The notes under the pieces were generated by a model. It did not search any database. It was not told where the DNA came from and was given only the letters and a program-made list of their open reading frames with translations. DNA of 40,023 nucleotides from Tissierellia bacterium (GTDB lineage: Bacteria; Bacillota; Clostridia; Tissierellales; Peptoniphilaceae). This document shows, one piece after another, positions 13,893-22,346 of this stretch (its first letter is position 1; the number at the start of each line of letters is the position of its first letter). The stretch lies in NCBI GenBank assembly GCA_030528125.1, contig JAUMZM010000012.1:1-40023 (forward strand), given 5' to 3'. A program made the translations under genes and the position numbers.

Positions 13893-15798
13893 GACCTATT
13901 CTTCAGTTGACTTAGGCAAAAGTGGTGTATACAAATATGCCGAGAGTGAGGATTTTGAAATCCTCCTCTTTGCCTATTCTATTGATGATGGAGAAGTTAA
14001 GGTAATAGATTTGGCAAGTGGAGAGATTATTCCTGAAGAAATATTATCAGCACTTAGTGATGAAAGCGTAGAAAAGTGGGCCTTTAATGCAAACTTTGAA
14101 AGGGTCTGTCTATCTAGGTTTTTAGGTAAGAGACTAAAACCTCAAGGTTGGTACTGCACTATGATTTGGTCAGCTTATCTGGGGTTACCTCTATCCCTTG
14201 AAAAAGTCGGAGAGGTTTTGAAGCTTGATAAGCAAAAGATGAATGAAGGCAAGGCTCTTATAAGATATTTTTCTATTCCATGTAAACCAACTAAGACTAA
14301 TGGTATGAGGACAAGAAATCTACCACATCACGATTTAGAAAAGTGGTCTACCTTTAAGAAATATAACCAAAGAGATGTGGAAACAGAAATGGCTATTAAG
14401 AAAAAATTATCAGCATTTCCTATGCCTCAATCAGAATGGGAAAACTACTGGATAGACCAAAACATCAATGACAGAGGAATCTTAATTGATGAAGTTTTAG
14501 TTGATTCAGCTATTAAATTTGATGAGATATTACGAGATGAAAACATGGATAGAGCCATAGGATTAACTGGTCTTGAGAATCCAAACTCTCCCTTACAGCT
14601 AAAAGAATGGCTTAATAAAAAAGGCTTAGAGATAGACTCCTTAGCTAAAAAAAATGTAGAGTCTGCTCTTAAAAATACTGAGGGAGATATAAAAGAAGTA
14701 TTGGAACTTAGACAAGAATTATCTAAGTCTTCAGTTAGGAAATATGATGCTATGAAAAATGTAAAAGGAAAAGATAATCGAGCAAGGGGTCTGATCCAAT
14801 TTTATGGAGCAAATAGAACTGGAAGATATTCAGGCAGGCTTATTCAAGTCCAAAACTTAAGGAGAAACAATCTAAAAGATTTAGAACTAGCAAGGAGTCT
14901 TGTAAAAAATAGAGATTTCGAAACTATGGAGATTCTATATGAATCACCATCTGATATCTTATCCCAATTAATAAGGACAGCCTTTATACCAAAAGAAGGC
15001 ACTAGGTTTATTATTTCAGACTTTTCAGCAATCGAGGCCCGTGTCCTCGCATGGCTTGCAGGAGAACAATGGGTACTGGACGCTTTTGAAAATGGAGAAG
15101 ATATCTATTGCAGAACAGCATCAAGGATGTTTGAAGTGCCAGTTGAAAAGCATGGAGTAAATGGTCATCTTAGACAAAAAGGAAAGATAGCGACTTTGGC
15201 CTGTGGTTATCAAGGGGCCTTAGGTGCTCTTAAAGCAATGGGTGGTATAGAGATGGGTTTATCTGAAGATGAACTCCAATCAATAGTTGATTCCTGGCGC
15301 GAGGCTAATCCAAACATAGTAAGTCTTTGGTGGGACATAGATTCAGTCGTAAAAAGAGTTATAAAAACTAGAAGTAAAGAAGGATATAAGAACTTAGTTA
15401 TTAGCTATGAAAAGGGGATTCTTTTTATACAACTACCCTCAAAAAGAAGACTTGCTTACCCAAAGGCAAAAATTGGAATGAATCGATTTGGTGGAGAATC
15501 AATAGTCTATGAGGGAATTGTAGTAGGAAATAAATGGGACAAGATAGAATCCTACGGAGGAAAGTTTGTAGAAAATATAGTTCAAGCCATAGCCAGAGAT
15601 ATTTTAGCTGAGGCTATGATGAGACTTGAGAAGAAAGGATTTAATATCGTCATGCATATCCATGATGAAGTTGTAATAGAAAGTGATTCATCTAGCACAG
15701 AAGAAATAAATGAAATCATGTCCATAGTTCCTATTTGGGCACCTGGACTTATCTTAGATGCAGATGGATTTGAAAGTGAATTTTATAAGAAAGACTAA
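13867..15798 (+). CDS. Phage family A DNA polymerase
   Basis: 643 residues from the ATG at 13867 (MKRLSIDLET). The 3'-5' exonuclease begins with Asp7/Glu9. Polymerase motif A is SDFSAIEARV with Asp385; motif B is RQKGKIATLACGYQG from Arg436 with the catalytic Lys and a Tyr in the usual place; motif C is HDE at 599-601. No 5' nuclease domain, as usual for phage Pol I. It should be the replicative polymerase of the element. A GTG at 13858 is an alternative start; neither has a strong ribosome site, so translation may be coupled to the upstream gene. Confidence 0.96.
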   Translation: MKRLSIDLETYSSVDLGKSGVYKYAESEDFEILLFAYSIDDGEVKVIDLASGEIIPEEILSALSDESVEKWAFNANFERVCLSRFLGKRLKPQGWYCTMIWSAYLGLPLSLEKVGEVLKLDKQKMNEGKALIRYFSIPCKPTKTNGMRTRNLPHHDLEKWSTFKKYNQRDVETEMAIKKKLSAFPMPQSEWENYWIDQNINDRGILIDEVLVDSAIKFDEILRDENMDRAIGLTGLENPNSPLQLKEWLNKKGLEIDSLAKKNVESALKNTEGDIKEVLELRQELSKSSVRKYDAMKNVKGKDNRARGLIQFYGANRTGRYSGRLIQVQNLRRNNLKDLELARSLVKNRDFETMEILYESPSDILSQLIRTAFIPKEGTRFIISDFSAIEARVLAWLAGEQWVLDAFENGEDIYCRTASRMFEVPVEKHGVNGHLRQKGKIATLACGYQGALGALKAMGGIEMGLSEDELQSIVDSWREANPNIVSLWWDIDSVVKRVIKTRSKEGYKNLVISYEKGILFIQLPSKRRLAYPKAKIGMNRFGGESIVYEGIVVGNKWDKIESYGGKFVENIVQAIARDILAEAMMRLEKKGFNIVMHIHDEVVIESDSSSTEEINEIMSIVPIWAPGLILDADGFESEFYKKD

Positions 15799-15810
15799 GG
15801 AAGTTTATTC

Positions 15811-16011
15811 ATGTTTTATGTTAAAGAAAAAATAAATGATGTCATGGAAGTAAGCATTGAAATAAATGATGAGAATGTCTTTTGCACCTGTCCAAAGTGT
15901 GGAAAAGAAGTTCGAGTAGAATTAAATAAAGTATTGGAAGATGGCGATTTATTTTCTACCCAAGTTTGCTGTAATACTTGTAGTGAAACAATGAGGGATA
16001 TTTATGAATAA
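15811..16011 (+). CDS. Small zinc-ribbon protein
   Basis: 66 residues with two Cys pairs (CTCPKCGKE near 30-36; CCNTCS near 55-60) that would bind one zinc ion. AAGG lies about nine bases upstream. Overlaps the next gene by 8 bases. Such tiny ribbons occur in many phage replication blocks and their role is unknown; nucleic-acid or protein binding is likely. Confidence 0.7.
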   Translation: MFYVKEKINDVMEVSIEINDENVFCTCPKCGKEVRVELNKVLEDGDLFSTQVCCNTCSETMRDIYE

Positions 16012-16390
16012 GGAACTATACAACAGGAGTGGGTGCAAGGACCCCACTCCTTATCAAGCAATTAAAAATGCAGAGAAGAGATACTATCCCTTGGTATATA
16101 TCTGCAGTCCATTTTCTGGAGATGTAGAAAATAATGTCATCAAGGCACAGAAGTACTCTCGCTATGCCTTGGATAGAGGAAATATACCAATAGCACCGCA
16201 TCTTTTATTTCCTCAGTTTATGAGTGATGAAAGTGAGAGAAGACTTGCCATGCATTTTAATTATGTCCTTCTTGGTAAATGTGAAGAAGTCTGGGTCTTT
16301 GGTGACAACATAAGTCCTGGAATGGCAGAAGAAATAAGAGTTGCTGAGAAGAGAAAAATGAAGATTCGCCATATAAAGGGGGTAGCCTAA
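16004..16390 (+). CDS. DUF4406/nucleoside deoxyribosyltransferase-like protein
   Basis: 128 residues. 'VYICSPFSGD' at the first beta strand, 'AQKYSRYALDRGNIPIAPHLLFP' and 'EEVWVFGDNISPGMAEEIRVAEK' reproduce the Rossmann-like layout of the DUF4406/nucleoside 2-deoxyribosyltransferase group, including the Gly/Asp-rich turn and the Met-x-x-E motif. These proteins act, or are thought to act, on nucleotides. A role in phage nucleotide metabolism or DNA modification is plausible. The first 20 residues form an extra N-terminal stretch. It ends one base before the primase TTG. Confidence 0.8.
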   Translation: MNKELYNRSGCKDPTPYQAIKNAEKRYYPLVYICSPFSGDVENNVIKAQKYSRYALDRGNIPIAPHLLFPQFMSDESERRLAMHFNYVLLGKCEEVWVFGDNISPGMAEEIRVAEKRKMKIRHIKGVA

Positions 16391-18592
16391 TTGAAAATAT
16401 ACACCTCAAATTTAATAGGAGTGGAGTCAAACTGTGTTTATCCTAATGAGGTCAATGCAGTAGATGTTAGGTCATTTGAGAAAGCTGCGAGTTTTGACCA
16501 TGTAATGGCTAAGTATAAAAATTCCTACAGGTCCAATGATAATTTTATAGAGTCAGAATGCATTCCAATGGATATAGACAACGACCATTCAGAAAATCCA
16601 GATGATTGGATTTCAATGAATGATTTAAAGAGAATATTTGATGGAGTTAAATTTGCCATAGTTTACAGCAGAAACCATAAAAAAGAAAAAAATGGAAAAG
16701 CTGCAAGATCAAGAATGCACATATATTTTCCAATTCCTAAGATCACAAATTTAGCTGAATATGTAGAAGTAAAAGAAAGGTTGGCGGAGACTTATACTTT
16801 CTTTGATGGAAATGCCTTAGATGGAGCAAGGTTTTTCTTTGGGGTTAAGAATCCTGCTGTTGAAATAGTTAGGGGAAGGAAATATATAACAGATATTTTA
16901 AATGATGAATTTGAGAATTTTGATAACTCTCAAGACTTAATTCAACAAGGCTCTAGAAATTCAACTATGAATCATTTCGCTGGTAGGGTTTTAATTCGAT
17001 ATGGAAATACAGATGAGGCAAGAGAATTATTTGATAAAAAAGCTAGTCTTTGCTCACCACCACTTCCAGATGATGAGTTAGAACAAATCTGGAGGTCAGC
17101 TTGTAAATTCTATAAAAAGGTAGCTGCAAGTGAAGATTATGTTCCACCTGAAGAATACAATGAAAGATATGAGGAATATAAGCCTGAGAAACTTACAGAT
17201 ATAGCAATGGCTGAAATCTTTACTAAGCACAACAAAGATAAAGCTATCTACACGATATCTCAAGGCTGGCTTTATTGGACGGGCAAGAAGTGGGAAGATT
17301 CTGAGCTAAAAGTAATGAGTCTTTATATGGAGACTGCCAAAAAAGTTTTAGAAAATGCAAGCATTGAATTTAAAGAGACCTATCAAGAATTAGCAGATGC
17401 TGAAATGATGGGAAATAAGGAAGAAAAAGTACAAGCAAAGTTAAAAGTAAATACTGCAAAAGCCTATCTCAATTTTGCTAAAAAAATGAACGACCACGGA
17501 AAAGTATCTGGAATATTAAAACTAGCTAAGTCTTTGTTAGAAGTTAAAAATGAAAAACTTGATGCAGATGCTTTTATTTTAAATACACCTGTTGGAGTTA
17601 TTGATTTAAAAACAAGTGAAATAAAAGAGCATGACCCGTCTTACTATTGCGCTAAGATTACTGCCCTAGCTCCAAGTAAGGATAATATGGATATGTGGAT
17701 AGCTACTTTAAGGGATGTAACTGGTGGAGATGATGAGTTTATTAATTTCTTAAAGTTCCATGCAGGGTCGACATTAATAGGTCATGTTTATGAAGAAGCA
17801 CTCCTTATAGCTTATGGAGATGGAGGAAATGGGAAGTCTACAGTCTTTAATTCAGAGGCTCACGTTCTTGGAGACTATGCAGGTAAAATCCCAGCTGAGT
17901 CTTTAACAACAAGAGCAAAGAATGTGAAGGTTGATCTTGCAGAGTTATGTGGTAAGAGATTTATTCTAGCCTCTGAAACAGAAGAGGGGCAAAGACTGTC
18001 AAGTTCTATGCTAAAGCAGATAGCAAGTGTTGATGATATTTCAGCAGAAAGAAAATACTATGCACCATTTTCATTTACGCCGACGCATTCTACTATTCTC
18101 TATACAAATCATTTACCAAAGGTGGGATCTAATGATCGAGGAACCTGGAGAAGAATTGTGGTGGCTCCATTTTCTGTCGCCATTAAAAATCCTAAGACAG
18201 ACTATATAGATAAGCTTCTAGAAAAAGCAGGTGGGGCAATTCTACAGTGGATGATTGAAGGAGCAAAAGAATATATAGATGCAGGCTTTAAATATCCAAA
18301 GTGTAATGTAGTAGATGATGCAAAAAGATCATATAAAGAAGAAAATGACTGGATAAACCATTTTATTTCAGATAAATGCACAAAAGGAACAAATTATAAA
18401 GAAATGAGTGCAAGGTTATATCAAGTTTATCGTGAGTGGGCTGGTTCAAATGGAGAATACATTAGGAACAATAGAGATTTTTCACGAGCCCTTATAGCAG
18501 AAGGTTATGAAAAGAAAAGGACAAATAGGGGAATTGAATGGGGTGGTATAACCATCAATGATTTAATGGAGTCGGAAGACGACTTTCTATAA
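16391..18592 (+). CDS. D5/P4-type phage primase-helicase
   Basis: 733 residues, TTG start directly after the previous stop. The N-terminal third is a primase-like domain (acidic 'PMDIDNDHSENPDDW' and 'RSRMHIYFP' near residues 57-115). The centre has the D5 N-terminal region. The superfamily 3 helicase follows: Walker A GDGGNGKST at 476-484, then ASETEEGQRL, and the C-terminal sensor region with TNHLPKVGSNDRGTWRR. In P4-like replication it primes and unwinds at the origin. The large non-coding block just downstream could be the target origin, but that is only a suggestion. Confidence 0.93.
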   Translation: MKIYTSNLIGVESNCVYPNEVNAVDVRSFEKAASFDHVMAKYKNSYRSNDNFIESECIPMDIDNDHSENPDDWISMNDLKRIFDGVKFAIVYSRNHKKEKNGKAARSRMHIYFPIPKITNLAEYVEVKERLAETYTFFDGNALDGARFFFGVKNPAVEIVRGRKYITDILNDEFENFDNSQDLIQQGSRNSTMNHFAGRVLIRYGNTDEARELFDKKASLCSPPLPDDELEQIWRSACKFYKKVAASEDYVPPEEYNERYEEYKPEKLTDIAMAEIFTKHNKDKAIYTISQGWLYWTGKKWEDSELKVMSLYMETAKKVLENASIEFKETYQELADAEMMGNKEEKVQAKLKVNTAKAYLNFAKKMNDHGKVSGILKLAKSLLEVKNEKLDADAFILNTPVGVIDLKTSEIKEHDPSYYCAKITALAPSKDNMDMWIATLRDVTGGDDEFINFLKFHAGSTLIGHVYEEALLIAYGDGGNGKSTVFNSEAHVLGDYAGKIPAESLTTRAKNVKVDLAELCGKRFILASETEEGQRLSSSMLKQIASVDDISAERKYYAPFSFTPTHSTILYTNHLPKVGSNDRGTWRRIVVAPFSVAIKNPKTDYIDKLLEKAGGAILQWMIEGAKEYIDAGFKYPKCNVVDDAKRSYKEENDWINHFISDKCTKGTNYKEMSARLYQVYREWAGSNGEYIRNNRDFSRALIAEGYEKKRTNRGIEWGGITINDLMESEDDFL

Positions 18593-18600
18593 ATGCATCT

Positions 18601-18834
18601 TAGTGTAGCATTTATAGGCTAAATAAAGATGATTGTATAGAAAAAAATTTTTCTTAATTAATGAAAAGTGCATACACTAAACTACAAAAAGACATGACTA
18701 TTTACACTTGACTTAACACTTAAATGGCTTAATATACGCATTTTGTATGGTGTGAATAGTTATAGCCTACTTTTTTTTATATATTATTTTTATTCTCTCG
18801 TGTAAAAGGTTTATATAAAGCTACACTATACAAC
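18601..18834. promoter_or_regulatory. Nested inverted-repeat region with promoter
   Basis: The 263-base gap between primase and YozE-like genes holds nested repeats: TAGTGTAGC/GCTACACTA (18601-18609, 18820-18828), TAGGCTA/TAGCCTA (18615-18621, 18763-18769) and ACTATTTACAC/GTGTGAATAGT (18697-18707, 18750-18760). A promoter, TTGACT (18708-18713), 16 bases, TAATAT (18730-18735), starts exactly at the edge of the inner arm. Eight T follow TAGCCTAC at 18771-18778, so a terminator-like end also exists. Candidate operator, structured leader or replication origin. Confidence 0.5.
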
Positions 18835-18855
18835 ACTTAAAAAAATGGAGGATTT

Positions 18856-19113
18856 ATGAATTTCTATAATTACATGATGAAAAATCACTTAAATGAAAAG
18901 TCTCCAAGAGGAGATTTAGCAAGAGATATGAAGGAAGATAGAGACTTTCCTAAAAATAAAACAGGGAAATTTAAGGGCTGGAAAAAACTGATTAAAAATT
19001 ATTTAGAAAGCCAGGGTGCTTGTTATGATTGTATGATGACTTTTGAAGAAGCGTGGAAGGAGTATGAAAATTGCGAGAGAAAGAGATTGAATCTGCCCTT
19101 GTTAAAAGAGTAA
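18856..19113 (+). CDS. YozE SAM-like small protein
   Basis: 85 residues; TGGAGG six bases before the ATG. 'NFYNYMMKNH…SPRGDLARDMKEDRDFPKN' followed by a helical tail fits the YozE sterile-alpha-motif-like family (PF06855), here with a longer C-terminus. Probably a DNA- or protein-binding adaptor; function unknown. It overlaps the VRR-NUC gene by 43 bases and is first in the transcription unit from the promoter at 18708. Confidence 0.75.
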   Translation: MNFYNYMMKNHLNEKSPRGDLARDMKEDRDFPKNKTGKFKGWKKLIKNYLESQGACYDCMMTFEEAWKEYENCERKRLNLPLLKE

Positions 19114-19352
19114 AAGAGAATAAGGGTCTATGTCTTAAGTTTACATCTCCTTCAATGACGGGAATACCAGATAGGATAATACTTCTACCTAAAGGAAAGA
19201 TTGGATTTGTAGAAACAAAAAGACCTGGAGGAGAACCAAGACCAATTCAGAAAAAAAGAATTAGGCAATTTAAAAACTTAGGTTTTAAGGTTTATGTTCT
19301 TGACACAAAAGAAAACATTGATGAAATAATGAAGAGAATCGGAGGTGACTAA
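19071..19352 (+). CDS. VRR-NUC domain nuclease
   Basis: 93 residues, TTG start with GGAG ten bases upstream. The whole protein is one VRR-NUC fold: 'TGIPDRIILLPKGKIGFVETKRPGG' contains the catalytic Asp and the E-x-K, and 'KKRIRQFKNLGFKVYVL' follows. These compact phage enzymes are thought to cut branched DNA (resolvase-like) and regularly precede an SNF2 helicase, as here. It ends immediately before the helicase TTG. Family secure, substrate inferred. Confidence 0.92.
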   Translation: MREKEIESALVKRVKENKGLCLKFTSPSMTGIPDRIILLPKGKIGFVETKRPGGEPRPIQKKRIRQFKNLGFKVYVLDTKENIDEIMKRIGGD

Positions 19353-20699
19353 TTGGAATATACTCCACATAAATATCAAAATTATGCTACTGAATTTATA
19401 AAAGAAAATAAGGAATCAGCACTTCTACTGGACATGGGACTCGGCAAGACGGTTATAAGCTTATCAGCTATAAAAGATTTACTCTTTGATTCTTTTGAAA
19501 TTTCTAAAGTTCTAATAATAGCACCATTAAGAGTTGCTAGAGATACATGGAAGGAGGAAATAGAAAAATGGTCTCACCTTGATATCTTAAAATATTCAGT
19601 GGCCATAGGTAGTGCAAAAGAAAGAATAAAAGCATTAGAAGAACAAGCGGATATTTATTTAATCAATAGGGAAAATGTAGACTGGCTAATAAACAAGAGC
19701 GAACTACCATTCAACTACGACATGATCGTAATTGATGAACTATCCTCTTTTAAGTCTCATAGGTCAAAAAGATTTAAAGCCTTGATGAAAGTAAGACCAA
19801 AAGTAAAAAGAATAGTTGGTCTTACTGGAACTCCATCATCTAACGGTCTAATGGATTTGTGGGCTGAGTTTAGACTGCTTGATATGGGAGAGAGACTTGG
19901 TAGATTTATTGGTCAGTACAGGGAAATTTACTTCAAACCAGATAAGAGAAATGGACCAATCATATATTCCTATAAACCACTGCCTTTTGCTGAAGATGCA
20001 ATCTATGAAAAGATATCAGATATAACAGTTTCTATGAAAGCTGAAGATTACCTAAAAATGCCAGAGAAGATAAACAATGAAGTCTTTGTAAATCTATCAG
20101 ATAAAGAAAGAGATATCTATGAGACCTTAAAAAAAGACCTGGTAGTTAGTATAAAGGATAAAGATATAGATGCTGTTAATGCTGCAGCCCTTTCTAATAA
20201 GTTACTTCAAATGGCATCGGGTTCTGTATATGATGAAGATAAAAATATGATTCATATCCATGATAGAAAGCTTGATGCCTTGGAAGATTTAATAGAAGGA
20301 GCAAATGGTAAACCTACTCTAATAGCTTATTGGTATAAGTCAGATTTAAAAAGAATAAAAGATAAGTTTGATGTAAGAGAACTTAAGACAAGTAAGGATT
20401 TTAAAGAATGGAATCAAGGTAAAATTCCAGTTGCCATTATCCATCCAGCATCTGCTGGCCATGGTCTTAACCTACAAGCGGGAGATTCAACACTTATTTG
20501 GTTTTCTCTTACTTGGTCCTTAGAATTTTATGAACAAACCAATGCCAGACTATATAGGCAGGGTCAGAAAGAAACAGTTGTGATTCATCATATCTTAGCA
20601 AAAGGAACTATTGATGAAGATGTGATGAAAGCATTAGAAAATAAGAATAAAACACAAGCTGCACTCATAGATGCAGTGAAAGCAAATCTGGAGAGTTAA
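19353..20699 (+). CDS. SNF2-family DEAD/DEAH helicase
   Basis: 448 residues, TTG start with GGAGG seven bases upstream. Motif I LLLDMGLGKT (residues 26-35), Ia LIIAPLRV, motif II VIDELS (near 125), motif III GLTGTPSSN, and the C-terminal motifs 'SAGHGLNLQAG' and 'QTNARLYRQGQKE' (V and VI). Compact phage SNF2 translocase, probably acting with the upstream VRR-NUC nuclease during replication or recombination. Motif II is DELS, not DEAH, which is usual in this phage subgroup. Confidence 0.95.
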   Translation: MEYTPHKYQNYATEFIKENKESALLLDMGLGKTVISLSAIKDLLFDSFEISKVLIIAPLRVARDTWKEEIEKWSHLDILKYSVAIGSAKERIKALEEQADIYLINRENVDWLINKSELPFNYDMIVIDELSSFKSHRSKRFKALMKVRPKVKRIVGLTGTPSSNGLMDLWAEFRLLDMGERLGRFIGQYREIYFKPDKRNGPIIYSYKPLPFAEDAIYEKISDITVSMKAEDYLKMPEKINNEVFVNLSDKERDIYETLKKDLVVSIKDKDIDAVNAAALSNKLLQMASGSVYDEDKNMIHIHDRKLDALEDLIEGANGKPTLIAYWYKSDLKRIKDKFDVRELKTSKDFKEWNQGKIPVAIIHPASAGHGLNLQAGDSTLIWFSLTWSLEFYEQTNARLYRQGQKETVVIHHILAKGTIDEDVMKALENKNKTQAALIDAVKANLES

Positions 20700-20792
20700 T
20701 GTCATAGAATGTCACTAAGAACATTTGATAAGCTTAATATACGAGCAGGAGTTCTATGGAGAACTTACCTCAAAAAATTATGGAGGTAAGAA

Positions 20793-21194
20793 ATGAACGC
20801 AAAAGAATATTTAAAACAAGCATTTTATTTAGACAAAAGAATTAATAGCAAGCTGGAGCAAGTTGAAAGTTTAAATGCTTTGGCTACAAAAGCTACATCG
20901 ACCTTATCAGATATGCCTAAGAGTCCTAGTAGAGGATCATCAAAACTTGAGGATACTATTGTTAAGATTGTAGATCTCCAAGAAGAAATCAATAAGGATA
21001 TAGATAAATTAGTGGATTTGAAAAAAGAAATCGTAAGAACAATAAAAAAGATTGAAGATAAAGAACTTCAAGTCGTTCTAGAAAAAAGATATCTTTGTTT
21101 TGAATCTTGGGAGAAGATAGCAGTTGAAATGAATTACTCAATTCAGCATATTTTTAGGTTGCATAGTAAGGCTTTAAAAAATATAGAAGTATAA
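20793..21194 (+). CDS. DUF1492-type sigma-like late regulator
   Basis: 133 residues. Long N-terminal coiled coil (about 40-95, 'LEDTIVKIVDLQEEINKDIDKL'), then a region-4-like helix-turn-helix: 'VLEKRYLCFESWEKIAVEMNYSIQHIFRLHSKALKNI'. This is the DUF1492/RinA-like class that turns on packaging and head genes in Gram-positive phages. GGAGG lies eight bases before the ATG. It is the last early gene before the packaging region, in keeping with that role. Family good; target promoters not identified. Confidence 0.85.
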   Translation: MNAKEYLKQAFYLDKRINSKLEQVESLNALATKATSTLSDMPKSPSRGSSKLEDTIVKIVDLQEEINKDIDKLVDLKKEIVRTIKKIEDKELQVVLEKRYLCFESWEKIAVEMNYSIQHIFRLHSKALKNIEV

Positions 21195-21226
21195 AAAAAT
21201 CGGGTGACGCATAAATGCATCACCCG
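21193..21226 (-). terminator. Strong terminator after the AbrB/RelE pair
   Basis: CGGGTGACGCAT (21201-21212) pairs with ATGCATCACCCG (21215-21226, one mismatch), and on the minus strand seven T follow (21199-21193). It closes the leftward toxin-antitoxin operon and may also slow rightward transcription. Confidence 0.8.
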
Positions 21227-21270
21227 CAAAACTTTCGTTTTCAATTTGTATTTTTATTATAGTAATATTT

Positions 21271-21537
21271 TTAAAACTTGTCCAGAATATCGTGGTGTCC
21301 AATATCTAAAAGGAATATCAGCTCATTGTTTTCATAGAACCAAATAATTCGAATATCCATGTTAACAGAAGACTCCCATATTCCATCTGTACCTTGGATT
21401 TTCTTAGTTCTTAAAGATGGATGGGTAGGATTTTCTACGAAAAATTTAAGTTTCTTTTCCGTTTGTTTCTTTTCAGTATCAGATAGTTTTTTGTAATGTT
21501 TTTTAAAGGATTTCGAATAAGTAATTTTATAGGACAT
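21271..21537 (-). CDS. RelE/YafQ-type toxin
   Basis: 88 residues. N-terminal 'YKITYSKSFKKHYKKL' helix, 'FFVENPTHPSLRTKKIQGTDGIWESSV' and 'DIRIIWFYENNELIFLLDIGHHDIL' reproduce the RelE/ParE fold with the basic and His residues of the mRNA interferase type. The antitoxin gene lies directly upstream (1-base overlap). It sits leftward between the rightward late regulator and HNH genes, so it is a cargo insertion. Family secure; ribosome-dependent RNase activity is inferred. Confidence 0.9.
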   Translation of the reverse strand: MSYKITYSKSFKKHYKKLSDTEKKQTEKKLKFFVENPTHPSLRTKKIQGTDGIWESSVNMDIRIIWFYENNELIFLLDIGHHDILDKF

Positions 21538-21794
21538 TACTTATCTAACTCCTCAAATAGAGAGTCAATGGAATCAAAGATTGGCCTTTCTCCATTTTTT
21601 ATAGATTCTTTAATTTCTTTTACTTCAGCTTTTAAATTTTTTATGACGTGTTCTGGATAGATTGCAACTGGAACAAGTACAATTTTTCCGTTATCTTCTA
21701 TGACTTCAAATTGATCGCCTTGATTTAATTCCATAGAGTTTACTATGTCTTTTGGGATAGTAACTTGTGATTTAGCTTTTAGTTCAACCAACAT
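21537..21794 (-). CDS. AbrB/MazE-family antitoxin
   Basis: 85 residues. A SpoVT-AbrB swapped-hairpin DNA-binding domain forms the N-terminus ('LKAKSQVTIPKDIVNSMELNQGDQFEVIEDNGKIVLVP'), and a C-terminal tail ('FDSIDSLFEELDK') should wrap the toxin. AAGGAGG lies about eight bases before the ATG. It overlaps the RelE-type toxin by one base. Probably autoregulates the operon at the palindrome 21807-21835. Confidence 0.92.
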   Translation of the reverse strand: MLVELKAKSQVTIPKDIVNSMELNQGDQFEVIEDNGKIVLVPVAIYPEHVIKNLKAEVKEIKESIKNGERPIFDSIDSLFEELDK

Positions 21795-21806
21795 AACGAA
21801 ACCTCC

Positions 21807-21864
21807 TTAGTTAGAAATTCACACTTTCTAACTAAATTATATTTTCTTCTGAGAAAAAAGTCAA
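21807..21864 (-). promoter_or_regulatory. Promoter and operator of the AbrB/RelE operon
   Basis: On the minus strand TTGACT (21864-21859), 17 bases, TATAAT (21841-21836): near-consensus. Immediately downstream a perfect 11-bp inverted repeat, TTAGTTAGAAA/TTTCTAACTAA (21807-21817/21825-21835), covers the start site and would let the antitoxin repress its own operon. Confidence 0.85.
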
Positions 21865-21937
21865 GTGGAGAGTAAAGTTGATAGAATGAGAGTAAGTAGT
21901 TGTAGTATAGTTAAAATAGCAAAAGAATAATTAAACG

Positions 21938-21968
21938 AGCCTTGGAGATTAAATCTTCAGGGCTTTCT
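21938..21968 (+). terminator. Weak terminator-like hairpin before HNH gene
   Basis: AGCC…AGAT and ATCT…GGCT form an interrupted stem followed by TTCTTT, 16 bases before the HNH start. Confidence 0.35.
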
Positions 21969-21983
21969 TTATGAAGTGATAAA

Positions 21984-22346
21984 GTGCCAAGAAAACCTAA
22001 GAGACCATGTTCTCATCCAGGTTGTCCTGAATTAGTTGAAGGACGATTCTGTAAGAAACATGAGAAAGAATACAACAAAAACTATGAAAAATATAAACGA
22101 GATCCTAAAACTCATAAGCGTTATGGAAAAGCATGGAGAGTTATTAGAAAAAGATATATAAGTGAGCACCCACTTTGTGAGATGTGTTTAAAAGAGAATA
22201 GAATGACAAAGGTAGAGGAAGTACATCACATACTTCCTCTTTCTCGTGGTGGAACTAATGACGAAGATAATCTTATGAGTCTTTGTAAATCCTGTCATTC
22301 AAAGATTCATGCAAAGAGTGGAGATAGATGGAATGAAAATAATTAA
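21984..22346 (+). CDS. Phage HNH endonuclease (terminase-associated)
   Basis: 120 residues, GTG start. N-terminal Cys-rich knuckle ('CSHPGCPELVEGRFCKKH'), a basic linker, and a C-terminal HNH motif: 'VEEVHHILPLSRGGTNDEDNLMSLCKSCHSKIH' with two zinc CxxC pairs. This is the class that assists the large terminase in cos cleavage in HK97-like phages and is encoded next to the terminase and cos site. Here terminase genes are 1.6 kb and 5.9 kb away because of inserted cargo. Family secure; role from known HK97 gp74. Confidence 0.92.
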   Translation: MPRKPKRPCSHPGCPELVEGRFCKKHEKEYNKNYEKYKRDPKTHKRYGKAWRVIRKRYISEHPLCEMCLKENRMTKVEEVHHILPLSRGGTNDEDNLMSLCKSCHSKIHAKSGDRWNENN

